A model generated the notes under the pieces. The model saw only the letters and a list, made by a program, of their open reading frames with translations, was not told where the DNA came from and did not search any database. A DNA stretch of 64,000 nt from Blastococcus xanthinilyticus (GTDB lineage Bacteria; Actinomycetota; Actinomycetes; Mycobacteriales; Geodermatophilaceae): positions 124,001-188,000 of the forward strand of contig NZ_VNHW01000011.1 of the NCBI RefSeq assembly GCF_008124835.1, read 5' to 3'. Positions 54,783 through 63,368 of the stretch are shown piece after piece (positions within the stretch are counted from its first letter, which is position 1; every line of letters starts with the position of its first letter). The position numbers and the translations under genes are program-made.

Positions 54783-56327
54783 TCAGTTGATGCAGCCGGT
54801 ATCGGCGGCGGTGCGGGCGTCTGGGTCGGCCACGGGGGCCGCCGGCGGCTGGGCGTCGGTCTGCTGGCCGATGCCGTTGAAGTCCGAGCCGAGGACCAGC
54901 TGCACGGTGCCCGGCGTGGCGTCGTCGGCGGCCACGACGACGGCGCCCGGAACCGCGGCGGCGACCGCCGCCGCGAGGGCCTCGTCGCCGGCGGCGTGCC
55001 GGACCTCGGTCTGCGTGAGGTCGGAGGAGGCCGCGTTGCCGGTCGAGACCACCGGGAAGCCCGCCGCCTCCAGTTCGCCTTCGGCCTGCGCGGCCAGGCC
55101 GCTGGTGCCGGCGCCGTTGTAGACGGCGACCTGGACGTCGGAGGGATCCACGGACTCCGGCGCGGGAACCTCCTCCGGTGCGGTCTCCTCCGGCTCCGCG
55201 GACAGCTGCGCGAAGAACTGGCGCAGGGTCTCCGGGTCCTCGAGCCGGACGATCGACTTGCCGTCCTCCCGGTCGACCCCGAGGTTGGGCACGGTCTGGA
55301 ACTCGATGCTGCCGGTGGTGACCGACTGCATCTGCTGGGCGAGCTGCAGCAGGTCCAGGTCCTGGTCCACCGTGAGCGACGCGGCGGCGGCCTCGACCAG
55401 CTCCCGCTGCTTGCCGAGGTCGAGCAGCACGTCCTCCGACAGCATCTTGCGCAGCACCCCGGCGAGGAACACCTGCTGGCGGACGATGCGGTCGAAGTCG
55501 CCGCGACCGTCGGGCCCGAAGTTGTGCCGCTGGCGGACGAACTTCAGCGCGTCCGCGCCGCTGATCGTCTGCTTCCCGGCCGGGAAGTACGCCCCCGACC
55601 ACTCGCGGTCGTCCACCGCGTTGCAGAGGTTGACCTCGACACCGCCCACGGCCGAGCTGAGCTCGAAGAAGCCCAGCAGGTCCACCTCGGCGTAGTGGTC
55701 GATCTCCAGGCCGGTGAGCCGGCTGATCGTCTGCACGAGCAGCCGGGCGCCGGCGGCGTCGCGGGCGGCCTCGTCCGCGTCGTCCGCGGCCGCCGAGTAC
55801 CCGTAGGCGTAGGCGGCGTTGAGCTTGTCCCTGCCGTGCCCGGGGATGTCGACGTAGGAGTCGCGGGGGAAGGAGACGAACGAGGCGCGCGACCCGTCGG
55901 CGGGCACGTGCACCAGGATCATCGTGTCGGTGTTGATGCCGGAGTCGGCGCCGGCCTGGAACTCGGCCAGCTGCTCGTCGGTCAGGTTGCTGCGGCTGTC
56001 GTTGCCGACCAGCAGCAGGTTCATCGCCTCTCCGGCGTTCCCGGTCTCCTCGTTGCCCTCGGTGGGGATGGCGTCGGTCCGGTTGACGGTCGCGTCGGCG
56101 ACCTGGCCCAGGTGCCACCCCCAGCCGGACCCGGCGAGGAGGAGGACGGACAGCACCCCGGCCACCGCGCGCAGGGCGACCACGGCGCGGCGACCGCGGC
56201 CGGAGGGCGCCGGCCCGCCGGCGGACGCTCGGCCACCGGAGCGCTGCCGCCCGCCGCCCCGGGGGTCGAGGTGGGGTGGCAGCGGCGGACGGCCGGGACC
56301 GCCTCGCTGCGGGCGTTCTCCGCTCAC
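54783..56327 (-). CDS. LytR-CpsA-Psr (LCP) family cell-wall glycopolymer ligase
   Basis: A 514-residue membrane-anchored protein: a basic Pro/Gly-rich cytoplasmic N-terminus (about 45 residues), one transmembrane helix (VVALRAVAGVLSVLLLAGSGWGW), the LCP catalytic domain with NLLLVGNDSRS, INTDTMILVHVP, SFVSFPRDSYVDIPGHG and DALKFVRQRHN (conserved Asp/Arg), then a C-terminal LytR_C domain (VQVAVYNGAGTSGLAAQAEGEL). It transfers arabinogalactan- or teichoic-acid-like polymers to peptidoglycan. GTG 56327 is preceded by GAGGGAG. An open frame continuing antisense across proS is not coding. Confidence 0.93.
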   Translation of the reverse strand: MSGERPQRGGPGRPPLPPHLDPRGGGRQRSGGRASAGGPAPSGRGRRAVVALRAVAGVLSVLLLAGSGWGWHLGQVADATVNRTDAIPTEGNEETGNAGEAMNLLLVGNDSRSNLTDEQLAEFQAGADSGINTDTMILVHVPADGSRASFVSFPRDSYVDIPGHGRDKLNAAYAYGYSAAADDADEAARDAAGARLLVQTISRLTGLEIDHYAEVDLLGFFELSSAVGGVEVNLCNAVDDREWSGAYFPAGKQTISGADALKFVRQRHNFGPDGRGDFDRIVRQQVFLAGVLRKMLSEDVLLDLGKQRELVEAAAASLTVDQDLDLLQLAQQMQSVTTGSIEFQTVPNLGVDREDGKSIVRLEDPETLRQFFAQLSAEPEETAPEEVPAPESVDPSDVQVAVYNGAGTSGLAAQAEGELEAAGFPVVSTGNAASSDLTQTEVRHAAGDEALAAAVAAAVPGAVVVAADDATPGTVQLVLGSDFNGIGQQTDAQPPAAPVADPDARTAADTGCIN

Positions 56328-56483
56328 TGCTCCCTCGCTCGCTGGTCGGCGCGTGGACCAAGCGTCGATCGTAGTCAGACGGCGTCCCCCGGGGGGCCGG
56401 TCAGGGGAGGGAGCGCTCCGGCCGGGCGGTTCCGGCGGCGGCGAAGGGATGCCGGACGCGGGCCGCGCTGGTTGACTCCTGCC

Positions 56484-56654
56484 ATGGTGTCGCCACTCCC
56501 GGAGCCGGACCCGGTGCTCGATCCGACCGAGCCGGTGCCCGACGATCCCGGTGAGCTCATGCCCGACACCCCGGACACGCTGCCGCCCGCGCCGGTCGAG
56601 CCCTCGCCCGACGACCCCGGCGGCGACCCGGGCGGGGTGCCCGAGCCGGCCTGA
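56484..56654 (+). CDS. Small acidic proline-rich protein (doubtful)
   Basis: A 56-residue frame made almost wholly of Pro, Asp, Glu, Gly and Val (PEPDPVLDPTEPVPDDPGE), probably disordered. The ATG has neither a good ribosome-binding site nor a clear -10 at leaderless distance. Its composition could arise by chance in GC-rich DNA. It is listed because similar short acidic proteins occur in related genomes as far as I recall. Confidence 0.4.
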   Translation: MVSPLPEPDPVLDPTEPVPDDPGELMPDTPDTLPPAPVEPSPDDPGGDPGGVPEPA

Positions 56655-56791
56655 GCGCCCGTCGCCGGTACGGGCGCCGGTGCAGCCGGCGGTGGACCCG
56701 GCGCGAGGGCCGGAGGCTCCCCGCCGGGGACACGGTTCTCGGCTCAGCGTGGCGCTGGGAACCCGCTGGCCGCGGTGGGAGCCCGGCGGGC

Positions 56792-56797
56792 GACAAT
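56792..56797 (+). promoter_or_regulatory. -10 element for proS (leaderless)
   Basis: GACAAT ends seven bases before GTG 56805, the same hexamer and spacing class as at the quinol monooxygenase gene. Confidence 0.4.
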
Positions 56798-56804
56798 GTG
56801 CACC

Positions 56805-58553
56805 GTGCTGTTGCGGATGTCCACCCTGTTCCTGCGGACCCTTCGGGACGACCCGGCCGACGCCGAGGTCGCCAGTCACCGTCTCCTGGCCCGTGCCGGC
56901 TACATCCGGCGGGCCGCCCCCGGCGGGTTCACCTGGCTGCCGCTGGGCTTCCGCGTGTTCCGCAACGTCGAGCGCATCATCCGCGAGGAGATGGACGCGA
57001 TGGGCGCGCAGGAGGTGCACTTCCCCTCGCTGTTGCCCAAGGAGCCCTACGAGGCCACCGGTCGCTGGACCGAGTACGGCGACAACTTGTTCCGCCTCAA
57101 GGACCGGCGCGGCGTCGACCACCTGCTGGGCCCCACGCACGAGGAGATGTTCACGCTCCTGGTGAAGGACCTGTACTCGTCGTACAAGGACCTGCCGCTG
57201 TCGCTCTACCAGATCCAGACCAAGTTCCGGGACGAGGCGCGTCCCCGCGCCGGCCTGCTCCGTGGCCGCGAGTTCACGATGAAGGACAGCTACTCCTTCG
57301 ACGTCGACGACGCCGGCCTGGACAAGAGCTACGCCGCGCACCGCGACGCCTACATCAAGATCTTCGACCGGCTCGGCCTGGAGTACGCCATCGTCTCGGC
57401 GATGTCCGGCGCCATGGGTGGCTCCAGGAGCGAGGAGTTCCTGCACCCGACGGCGATCGGTGAGGACACCTTCGTGCGCTCGCCCGGCGGCTACGCGGCC
57501 AACGTCGAGGCCGTCACCACCGTCGTCCCCGACGCGGTCCCGCTCGAGGGCCTGCCCGAGGCGCACGTCGAGGACACCCCCGACACCCCGACCATCGAGT
57601 CGCTGGTCGCCGTCGCCCGGCAGCTGTTCCCCGACGCCGGCTACACCGCCGAGTCGACGCTGAAGAACGTCGTCGTCACCCTGGTGCACCCCGACGGCAC
57701 CCGGGAGCCGCTGGTCATCGGCCTGCCGGGCAACCGCGAGGTCGACGCCAAGCGGCTGGAGGCGCAGGTCGCCCCCGCCGAGGTGGAGCCGTTCACCGAG
57801 TTCGACAAGCACCCGGCGCTCGTCAAGGGCTACATCGGCCCCCAGGTGCTCGGCAGCGAGAGCGAGTCGGGCATCCGCTACCTGGTCGACCCGCGGGTGG
57901 TGACGGGCACCCGGTGGATCACCGGGGCGAACCAGCCCGGCAAGCACGTCTTCGACCTGGTGGCCGGCCGCGACTTCACCTGGGACGGCGTCATCGAGGC
58001 CGCCGAGGTGCTCGCCGGTGACCCCGCCCCCGACGGCTCCGGCCCGCTGGAGCTCGCGCGCGGCGTGGAGATGGGCCACATCTTCCAGCTGGGCCGCAAG
58101 TACGCCGAGGCGCTGGACCTCAAGGTGCTCGACGAGAACGGCAAGCTCGTCACCGTCACCATGGGCTCCTACGGCATCGGCGTCTCCCGCGCGGTCGCGG
58201 CGATCGCCGAGTCCACGCACGACGAGCTCGGCCTGGTCTGGCCCCGCGAGGTCGCCCCGGCCGACGTGCACGTCGTCGCCACCGGCAAGGACGCCGCGAT
58301 CTTCGAAGCCGCTGAGGCGCTGGCGGCCGAGCTCGTAGGGCAGGGCCTCACCGTGCTCTACGACGACCGGCCGAAGGTGTCGCCCGGGGTGAAGTTCAAG
58401 GACGCCGAGCTGCTCGGGATGCCCACGATCGTCACCGTCGGCCGCGGTCTCGCCGAGGGAGTCCTGGAGCTGCGCGACCGCAGGACCGGCGAGCGCGAGG
58501 AGATCCCGGTCGACGGCGCCGCTGCCCGCGTGCTGTCCGCCGTCCGGGGCTGA
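56805..58553 (+). CDS. proS: Prolyl-tRNA synthetase
   Basis: A 582-residue class II synthetase of the bacterial type with an editing insertion. Motif 1 surrounds [23 protein letters not shown], motif 2 is [27 protein letters not shown] and motif 3 [16 protein letters not shown]. The INS editing domain lies between about 220 and 390, with [11 protein letters not shown] and [19 protein letters not shown] 56805 matches the mycobacterial N-terminus and gives the same total length; ATG 56796 and ATG 56817 are alternatives. Confidence 0.97.
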   Translation: MLLRMSTLFLRTLRDDPADAEVASHRLLARAGYIRRAAPGGFTWLPLGFRVFRNVERIIREEMDAMGAQEVHFPSLLPKEPYEATGRWTEYGDNLFRLKDRRGVDHLLGPTHEEMFTLLVKDLYSSYKDLPLSLYQIQTKFRDEARPRAGLLRGREFTMKDSYSFDVDDAGLDKSYAAHRDAYIKIFDRLGLEYAIVSAMSGAMGGSRSEEFLHPTAIGEDTFVRSPGGYAANVEAVTTVVPDAVPLEGLPEAHVEDTPDTPTIESLVAVARQLFPDAGYTAESTLKNVVVTLVHPDGTREPLVIGLPGNREVDAKRLEAQVAPAEVEPFTEFDKHPALVKGYIGPQVLGSESESGIRYLVDPRVVTGTRWITGANQPGKHVFDLVAGRDFTWDGVIEAAEVLAGDPAPDGSGPLELARGVEMGHIFQLGRKYAEALDLKVLDENGKLVTVTMGSYGIGVSRAVAAIAESTHDELGLVWPREVAPADVHVVATGKDAAIFEAAEALAAELVGQGLTVLYDDRPKVSPGVKFKDAELLGMPTIVTVGRGLAEGVLELRDRRTGEREEIPVDGAAARVLSAVRG

Positions 58554-58557
58554 GGAC

Positions 58558-58917
58558 GTGCCCCGGGACGTCGAGGAGCAGGTGGCGCTCGGTGCGCAGC
58601 TGGTCGAGGAGCGCCTGAGCCTGGGTGACCAGGTGCACGAGCCCCGCCCGATCGACCACCTCGCCGGGTTCCGTTCCCGCCGGGCGGCGACCGCGGCGGG
58701 GGAGGAGCTGGTCGCCGCCGGCTACCGCATCGACGGACTGCGGCGGCGCCTTCTCACCGTCTGGCTGGAGTTCAGCGCCATGACCGCCGTCGATTCCGCC
58801 ACCGCCGCCGCGTTCACCCGCGAAGTCGTGGGCATCGTGGACCGGCACGGCGGCACCTACGACGGCTGGGGCGGCTTCCTGGTGGCTGCGGACGACGAGG
58901 CCGGTGCGGGGTCCTGA
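58558..58917 (+). CDS. RraB-like ribonuclease E inhibitor family protein
   Basis: A 119-residue protein with EEQVALGAQLVEERLSLGDQVHEPRPIDHLAGF, AATAAGEELVAAGYRID and FTREVVGIVDRHGGTYDGWGG, the pattern of the RraB (regulator of RNase E activity B) family. In E. coli RraB binds RNase E; whether it does so in actinobacteria is unknown. It begins four bases after the proS stop, so it is co-transcribed with proS. Confidence 0.85.
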   Translation: MPRDVEEQVALGAQLVEERLSLGDQVHEPRPIDHLAGFRSRRAATAAGEELVAAGYRIDGLRRRLLTVWLEFSAMTAVDSATAAAFTREVVGIVDRHGGTYDGWGGFLVAADDEAGAGS

Positions 58918-58948
58918 TGCGGCCCGTCATCGGCTGAGCCACATCTGG

Positions 58949-58954
58949 CACAAT
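58949..58954 (+). promoter_or_regulatory. -10-like element and leader of the rpsP operon
   Basis: CACAAT within TCTGGCACAATGG resembles TGTGGCACAGTAG at the rplS promoter. The predicted leader of about 125 nt ends with GAGGAGAA (59063-59070) before GTG 59082. Confidence 0.35.
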
Positions 58955-59081
58955 GGCTGGTCGAACACGTCGGGTGCGGCCCTCTCACCATGCCCGCGCG
59001 TGTCCATCGCTCCGCCCCGGCGTAACCCCACACGTCGCCCGGCGAGCAACCACACAGCTTTCGAGGAGAACACCACACACC

Positions 59082-59594
59082 GTGGCCACCAAGATCAAGC
59101 TCATGCGCCTGGGCAAGATGCGCGCGCCGTACTACCGCATCGTCGTCGCCGACGCCCGCACCAAGCGGGACGGTCGCTCGATCGAGACGATCGGCAAGTA
59201 CCACCCGAAGGAGGACCCCTCCTTCATCGAGGTCAACAGCGAGCGGGCGCAGTACTGGCTGGGTGTCGGCGCGCAGCCGACCGAGGCCGTCGCCGCCATC
59301 TTCCGGGTCACCGGTGACTGGCAGCAGTTCAAGGGCGAGCCGGCTCCGGCCCCCATGAAGGTCGCCGAGCCGAAGCCGGACAAGAAGGCCCTCTACGAGG
59401 CCGCCGTCCGCGCGGGCATGGACGAGCCCACCACCGAGGCGACCACCGCCAAGAAGAAGGCCGCCCCGAAGAAGGCCGCCGCTGCCGAGGCCCCGGCCGA
59501 CGCTCCGGCCGCCGACGCTGCGCCCGAGGTTCCGGCCGCCGATGCCGCGACGGAGGCTCCGGCCGCGGACGCCGCTGAGAAGCCGGCCGAGTAA
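59082..59594 (+). CDS. rpsP: 30S ribosomal protein bS16 with long C-terminal extension
   Basis: A 170-residue protein. The first about 80 residues are bS16 ([41 protein letters not shown]). The rest is an Ala/Pro/Lys/Glu tail including [15 protein letters not shown] and three loose copies of (A/P)PAADAA. Most bS16 proteins are 80-90 residues, but long tails occur in actinobacteria. It leads the rpsP-khpA-rimM-trmD-NUDIX unit. Confidence 0.96.
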   Translation: MATKIKLMRLGKMRAPYYRIVVADARTKRDGRSIETIGKYHPKEDPSFIEVNSERAQYWLGVGAQPTEAVAAIFRVTGDWQQFKGEPAPAPMKVAEPKPDKKALYEAAVRAGMDEPTTEATTAKKKAAPKKAAAAEAPADAPAADAAPEVPAADAATEAPAADAAEKPAE

Positions 59595-59597
59595 GAC

Positions 59598-59834
59598 GTG
59601 CTCGAAGAAGCGCTCGAGCACCTGGTCAGGGGCATCGTCGACAACCCCGACGACGTCACCGTCGACCTGCTCACCAACCGCCGCGGCAAGACCCTCGAGA
59701 TCCGGGTGCACCCGGACGACCTCGGCAAGGTCATCGGCCGTGGCGGGCGCACCGCCAAGGCGCTGCGCCAGGTGATGACCGGCGTCGGCGGACGGGGCCT
59801 CCGGGTCGACGTCGTCGACACCGACGGGCGCTGA
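59598..59834 (+). CDS. khpA: KH-domain RNA-binding protein KhpA
   Basis: A 78-residue single KH domain with VIGRGGRTAKALRQVM, the GXXG loop (GRGG) that grips single-stranded RNA. It starts at GTG 59598, three bases after rpsP. In other bacteria KhpA pairs with KhpB to affect growth and sRNA function; khpB is not in this window. Confidence 0.93.
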   Translation: MLEEALEHLVRGIVDNPDDVTVDLLTNRRGKTLEIRVHPDDLGKVIGRGGRTAKALRQVMTGVGGRGLRVDVVDTDGR

Positions 59835-59859
59835 GCACGAGCTCTGTGAACACCGGCAC

Positions 59860-60405
59860 GTGACAGCAGAGCGCGAACCCACCGACACCGTGGTGGTCGG
59901 CCGCATCGGCCGACCCCACGGTGTCCGTGGTCTGGCCACCGTCGAGGTCCGCACCGACGATCCCGACCTGCGCTTCGCCCCCGGCACGGTCCTCCTGACC
60001 GATCCGCCGGAACGGGGGCCGCTGACCGTCGTCGACCGTCGCTGGCACAGCGGCACGCTGCTGCTGCAGCTGGCCGCCCCCTCCGGCGAGGTGTACGACG
60101 TCCGCGAGGCCGTGGACGAGCTGCGCAACACCCTCCTGGTGGTCCCCGTCGCGGACCTGCCGGAGATCGAGGAGCCCGACTCCTACTACGACCACCAGCT
60201 CGTCGGCCTGTCCGCGCGCCTCCCCGACGGCAGCGTCCTCGGCGAGGTCACCGCCGTCCGGCACGAGGCGCAGGACCTGCTGACCGTCCGCCGCGAGGAG
60301 GGTGGTGAGGTGCTGATCCCGTTCGTCTCGGCGATCGTGCCGACCGTCGACGTCGCCGGCGGGTTCCTGGTGGTGGACCCGCCCGAGGGGCTGCTCGACC
60401 TGTGA
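59860..60405 (+). CDS. rimM: Ribosome maturation factor RimM
   Basis: A 181-residue 16S rRNA processing factor that binds uS19. The N-terminal beta-barrel begins [25 protein letters not shown]; the C-terminal PRC-barrel has [22 protein letters not shown] and [28 protein letters not shown]. Length and order match the family. GTG 59860 lies 25 bp after khpA. Confidence 0.96.
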   Translation: MTAEREPTDTVVVGRIGRPHGVRGLATVEVRTDDPDLRFAPGTVLLTDPPERGPLTVVDRRWHSGTLLLQLAAPSGEVYDVREAVDELRNTLLVVPVADLPEIEEPDSYYDHQLVGLSARLPDGSVLGEVTAVRHEAQDLLTVRREEGGEVLIPFVSAIVPTVDVAGGFLVVDPPEGLLDL

Positions 60406-60460
60406 GCGGCTCTGTGATCGGCCGGCTCCGCCGGGCGGGAGCGAAGCGACGAGGCGGCAC

Positions 60461-61198
60461 GTGACCTTCCGCATCGACGTCGTCACGATCTTCCCCGAGT
60501 ACCTGGCGCCGCTGCGCCAGTCGCTGCTCGGGAAGGCCATCGAGCGGGGTCTGGTCGAGGTCGGTGTCCACGACCTGCGGCAGTGGACCGACGACGTCCA
60601 CCGCACCGTCGACGACGCACCGTACGGCGGCGGCCCGGGCATGGTCATGAAGCCCGAGCCGTGGGGCAGGGCGCTGGACGCCGTCCGCCCGCCCGGCACC
60701 CGGTTGGTGGTGCCCACGCCCGCGGGCCGTCCCTTCACCCACGCCCTGGCGGCGGAGTGGGCGGCCGAGCCGGGGCTGGTCTTCGCCTGCGGCCGCTACG
60801 AGGGCATCGACCAGCGGGTCGCGGACCGGGCGGCCGAGGCCGGTCCGGTCTCCGAGGTGTCCATCGGCGACTACGTGCTGGCCGGCGGGGAGTCCGCCGT
60901 CCTCGTCATGACCGAGGCGGTCACCCGGCTGATCCCGGGTGTGCTCGGCAACCGGGAGTCCGCGGAGTTCGACTCGCACGCCGACGGGCTGCTCGAGGGG
61001 CCCTCTTACACCCGGCCGGCCACCTGGCGCGGGCACGATGTCCCTCCGGTGCTGCTCTCCGGCGACCACGCGGCCATCGACCGCTGGCGGCGCGCGGAAT
61101 CGCTCCGCCGCACCGCCGACCGGCGGCCCGATCTCCTCGCCGCGCTGCCCGACGGCGCGCTCACCGATGCCGAGCGGGCGGCGCTCGCCGGTGACTGA
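60461..61198 (+). CDS. trmD: tRNA (guanine(37)-N(1))-methyltransferase
   Basis: A 245-residue SPOUT-class knotted methyltransferase that makes m1G37. [15 protein letters not shown] starts the SAM domain, [18 protein letters not shown] is substrate-contacting, and the trefoil-knot SAM site is [13 protein letters not shown] with [12 protein letters not shown]. The C-terminal helical tRNA-binding domain is complete. The final codons overlap the NUDIX gene start by eight bases. Confidence 0.97.
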   Translation: MTFRIDVVTIFPEYLAPLRQSLLGKAIERGLVEVGVHDLRQWTDDVHRTVDDAPYGGGPGMVMKPEPWGRALDAVRPPGTRLVVPTPAGRPFTHALAAEWAAEPGLVFACGRYEGIDQRVADRAAEAGPVSEVSIGDYVLAGGESAVLVMTEAVTRLIPGVLGNRESAEFDSHADGLLEGPSYTRPATWRGHDVPPVLLSGDHAAIDRWRRAESLRRTADRRPDLLAALPDGALTDAERAALAGD

Positions 61199-61691
61199 CC
61201 GGCCGGTCCTGCGCACGACCGCGCGGATCGTCGTCCTGGATCCCGCCGGCCGGGTGCTGCTGCTCGGCGCCCGCCTCCCCGAGCCCTCGATGCCGCCGGG
61301 CGAGGTGCTGTTCTGGTACACCCCCGGGGGCGGGCTGGAGGACGGCGAGACGCTGCGCGAGGCCGCCGTGCGCGAGCTCGCCGAGGAGATCGGGCTGCGC
61401 GTCGAGGCGGCCGCACTCGAGGGCCCTGTCTGGCTGCGCCGCCACGTGGGGCCGTTCGGTGACCAGGTCTACGACACGCGGGAGACCTACTTCGTGCTCC
61501 GGGGCGTCGTCCACGACGTGGTGCCCGGGGCGCTCACCGAGCTCGAGCTGCTGGCCGACGAGCCGCATCGCTGGTGGCGGCCCGAGGAGCTGGCGGCCGG
61601 CGGGGTGGATCTCGTGCCGGGGGACCTGCCCGCCCTGCTGGCCGAGCTGTCCGGCGGCCGGTGGACGGGGCCCCCGCGCGTCGTCGGCTGA
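61191..61691 (+). CDS. NUDIX hydrolase
   Basis: A 166-residue single-domain NUDIX protein. The box [24 protein letters not shown] is canonical (GX5EX7REUXEEXGU), so Mg2+-dependent hydrolysis of a nucleoside diphosphate derivative is expected. [22 protein letters not shown] precedes it. The exact substrate is unknown. GTG 61191 begins inside trmD, making it the last gene of that operon. Confidence 0.92.
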   Translation: MTDRPVLRTTARIVVLDPAGRVLLLGARLPEPSMPPGEVLFWYTPGGGLEDGETLREAAVRELAEEIGLRVEAAALEGPVWLRRHVGPFGDQVYDTRETYFVLRGVVHDVVPGALTELELLADEPHRWWRPEELAAGGVDLVPGDLPALLAELSGGRWTGPPRVVG

Positions 61692-61699
61692 GGATGTGG

Positions 61700-61835
61700 C
61701 ACAGTAGAGAGCTGCTGCTGACCGACGGCCCCGCCGCCGGGAGCTCCCTGAGGAGCCGCAGCTCCCCGGAACGGACAGCCGGGGCGTTCCGCTGTCCGCA
61801 CCGAGAACGACCACCTGAGACTGAGGACTGCCGAG
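61700..61835 (+). ncRNA. rplS leader with two hairpins
   Basis: CACAGT (61700-61705) is a -10-like element. The 130-nt leader folds into two possible hairpins: GGGAGCT/AGCTCCC (61739-61745 with 61760-61766) and CGGACAGC/GCTGTCCG (61772-61779 with 61791-61798, 11-base loop). It may be an autoregulatory site for bL19 or simply a structured 5' UTR. Confidence 0.35.
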
Positions 61836-62192
61836 ATGAACACCCTGGACGCACTCGACGCCGACTCGTTGCGCGACGACATCCCCTCGTTCCGCCCCGG
61901 GGACACCGTCAAGGTGCACGTGCGCGTCATCGAGGGCAACCGTTCGCGCATCCAGGTCTTCCAGGGCGTCGTCATCCGCCGTCAGGGTGGTGGCATCCGC
62001 GAGACCTTCACCGTGCGCAAGGTCAGCTTCGGCGTCGGCGTGGAGCGCACCTTCCCGGTGCACACCCCGGTCGTCGAGAAGATCGAGGTCATCACCCGCG
62101 GTGACGTGCGCCGCGCCAAGCTGTACTACCTCCGCGAGCTGCGCGGCAAGGCCGCCAAGATCAAGGAGAAGCGCGAGACCGTCGCGCGCTGA
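61836..62192 (+). CDS. rplS: 50S ribosomal protein bL19
   Basis: A 118-residue protein at the 30S-50S interface. [29 protein letters not shown] and [19 protein letters not shown] are the bL19 hallmarks, and the C-terminus ends [21 protein letters not shown]. The ATG start is separated from the trmD operon by a structured leader, so it has its own promoter. lepB follows with a separate leaderless promoter. Confidence 0.97.
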   Translation: MNTLDALDADSLRDDIPSFRPGDTVKVHVRVIEGNRSRIQVFQGVVIRRQGGGIRETFTVRKVSFGVGVERTFPVHTPVVEKIEVITRGDVRRAKLYYLRELRGKAAKIKEKRETVAR

Positions 62193-62256
62193 CCTCCCGC
62201 GAGGACACGCCTGCAGCCGGCCCGACCGGCTGGATCTCGGCGGGTCCCCCGCGCCG

Positions 62257-62262
62257 TACGCT
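62257..62262 (+). promoter_or_regulatory. -10 element for lepB (leaderless)
   Basis: TACGCT ends seven bases before ATG 62270; no ribosome-binding site is present. Confidence 0.5.
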
Positions 62263-62269
62263 GACCTCG

Positions 62270-63220
62270 ATGAGCAGCGACCGGCCCGGGGGGCCCGCCG
62301 ACGTCGTTCCGGGGGAACCGGACGAGCCCGACGAGCCGTCCACGACCGGGACGGGAGCCGGGAGGCCGCGTCGCCGGCGGGGCGGAGCCGACGCGAAGAA
62401 GGGGTCGCTGCTGCGGGAGCTGCCTGTCCTGCTGCTGGTCGCCTTCGTCCTGGCACTGGTCGTCAAGACCTTCTTCGTGCAGGCCTTCTTCATCCCGTCC
62501 GGCTCCATGGAGGAGACGCTGCACGGCTGCGCCGGGTGCACCGGGGACCGCGTCCTGGTCAACAAGGTGCCGTACTGGTTCGGGGAGCCGGAGCCCGGCG
62601 ACATCGTCGTCTTCCGCGGCCCGGACACCTGGACGCCGGAGATCTCGGTGGACGAACCGGACAACTGGTTCACCGGCAGCCTGCTGTGGCTGGGCCGCGC
62701 GGTCGGTGTCGCCCCGCCGAGCGAGGACGACTTCGTCAAGCGGGTCATCGCCACCGAGGGCCAGACCGTGCAGTGCTGCGACGCCGAGGGCCGGGTCACC
62801 GTGGACGGCGAACCGCTCGAGGAGCCCTACATCTTCGAGAACAACCCGCTCGAGAACCGTGCGTTCGGCCCGGTGACCGTGCCCGAGGGGCGGCTGTGGG
62901 TCATGGGTGACCACCGGTCGGCGTCGGCGGACTCCCGCGAGCACATGGGGGACAAGTACGCCGGGACGATCGGCGTCGACGACGTCATCGGCAAGGCCGC
63001 CGTCATCGTGTGGCCGCTGGACCGGTTCGGCCTGCTCGACTCACCCGACATCCAGGACGCCGGTGCGGCCGCGGTCGCCCCGAGCGAGCCCGCCGGTGGG
63101 CCCGCCTCCCCGGTCGGCGCGGTCGCCGTGCTGCCCTACGCGGTGGGCCTGCTCGGGGCAGCACCGGTCGCCGCCTGGCGCCGGCGGCGGCGCATCCGGG
63201 GCGCACGTACCGACGACTGA
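62270..63220 (+). CDS. lepB: Signal peptidase I
   Basis: A 316-residue serine-lysine protease that removes Sec and Tat signal peptides. A charged disordered N-terminus (about 55 residues) precedes the first transmembrane helix (LPVLLLVAFVLALVVKTFFV). The catalytic Ser79 is in IPSGSMEETL and Lys157 in DDFVKRVIATEG. MGDHRSASADSREHMG is box E. After the catalytic domain comes a C-terminal extension with a second hydrophobic helix (VGAVAVLPYAVGLLGAAPVAAW), less common among LepB proteins. The start is leaderless. Confidence 0.95.
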   Translation: MSSDRPGGPADVVPGEPDEPDEPSTTGTGAGRPRRRRGGADAKKGSLLRELPVLLLVAFVLALVVKTFFVQAFFIPSGSMEETLHGCAGCTGDRVLVNKVPYWFGEPEPGDIVVFRGPDTWTPEISVDEPDNWFTGSLLWLGRAVGVAPPSEDDFVKRVIATEGQTVQCCDAEGRVTVDGEPLEEPYIFENNPLENRAFGPVTVPEGRLWVMGDHRSASADSREHMGDKYAGTIGVDDVIGKAAVIVWPLDRFGLLDSPDIQDAGAAAVAPSEPAGGPASPVGAVAVLPYAVGLLGAAPVAAWRRRRRIRGARTDD

Positions 63221-63368
63221 AATGGTCGCGCCGTTGCGCGTGTGACTCACCCCGATCGAATGGTCGGTGCAGTTCTCGGCAAGAAAATGCTCGAAAAACG
63301 TTCAAGTACTCCTTTCTTCCTTCCGTTGCAGGTATTGCATGTTCCCGGAAGTCGAAACGGAGTCTGTT
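63221..63368. other. Comparatively AT-rich intergenic region before the response regulator
   Basis: 148 bp, visibly less GC-rich than the rest of the window. It contains AATGGTCG twice (63221-63228 and 63259-63266), the A-rich GAAAAACG and the short inverted repeat TGCAGGTATTGCA. GGAG (63359-63362) serves the next gene. No hairpin terminator for lepB was found. Confidence 0.5.

Noticed and set aside
54783-58271. Very long minus-strand open frame continuing from the LCP gene across proS
   Set aside because: Only the part up to 56327 has LCP domains and a ribosome-binding site. The remainder is antisense to proS, low in complexity and explained by GC-rich codon use.
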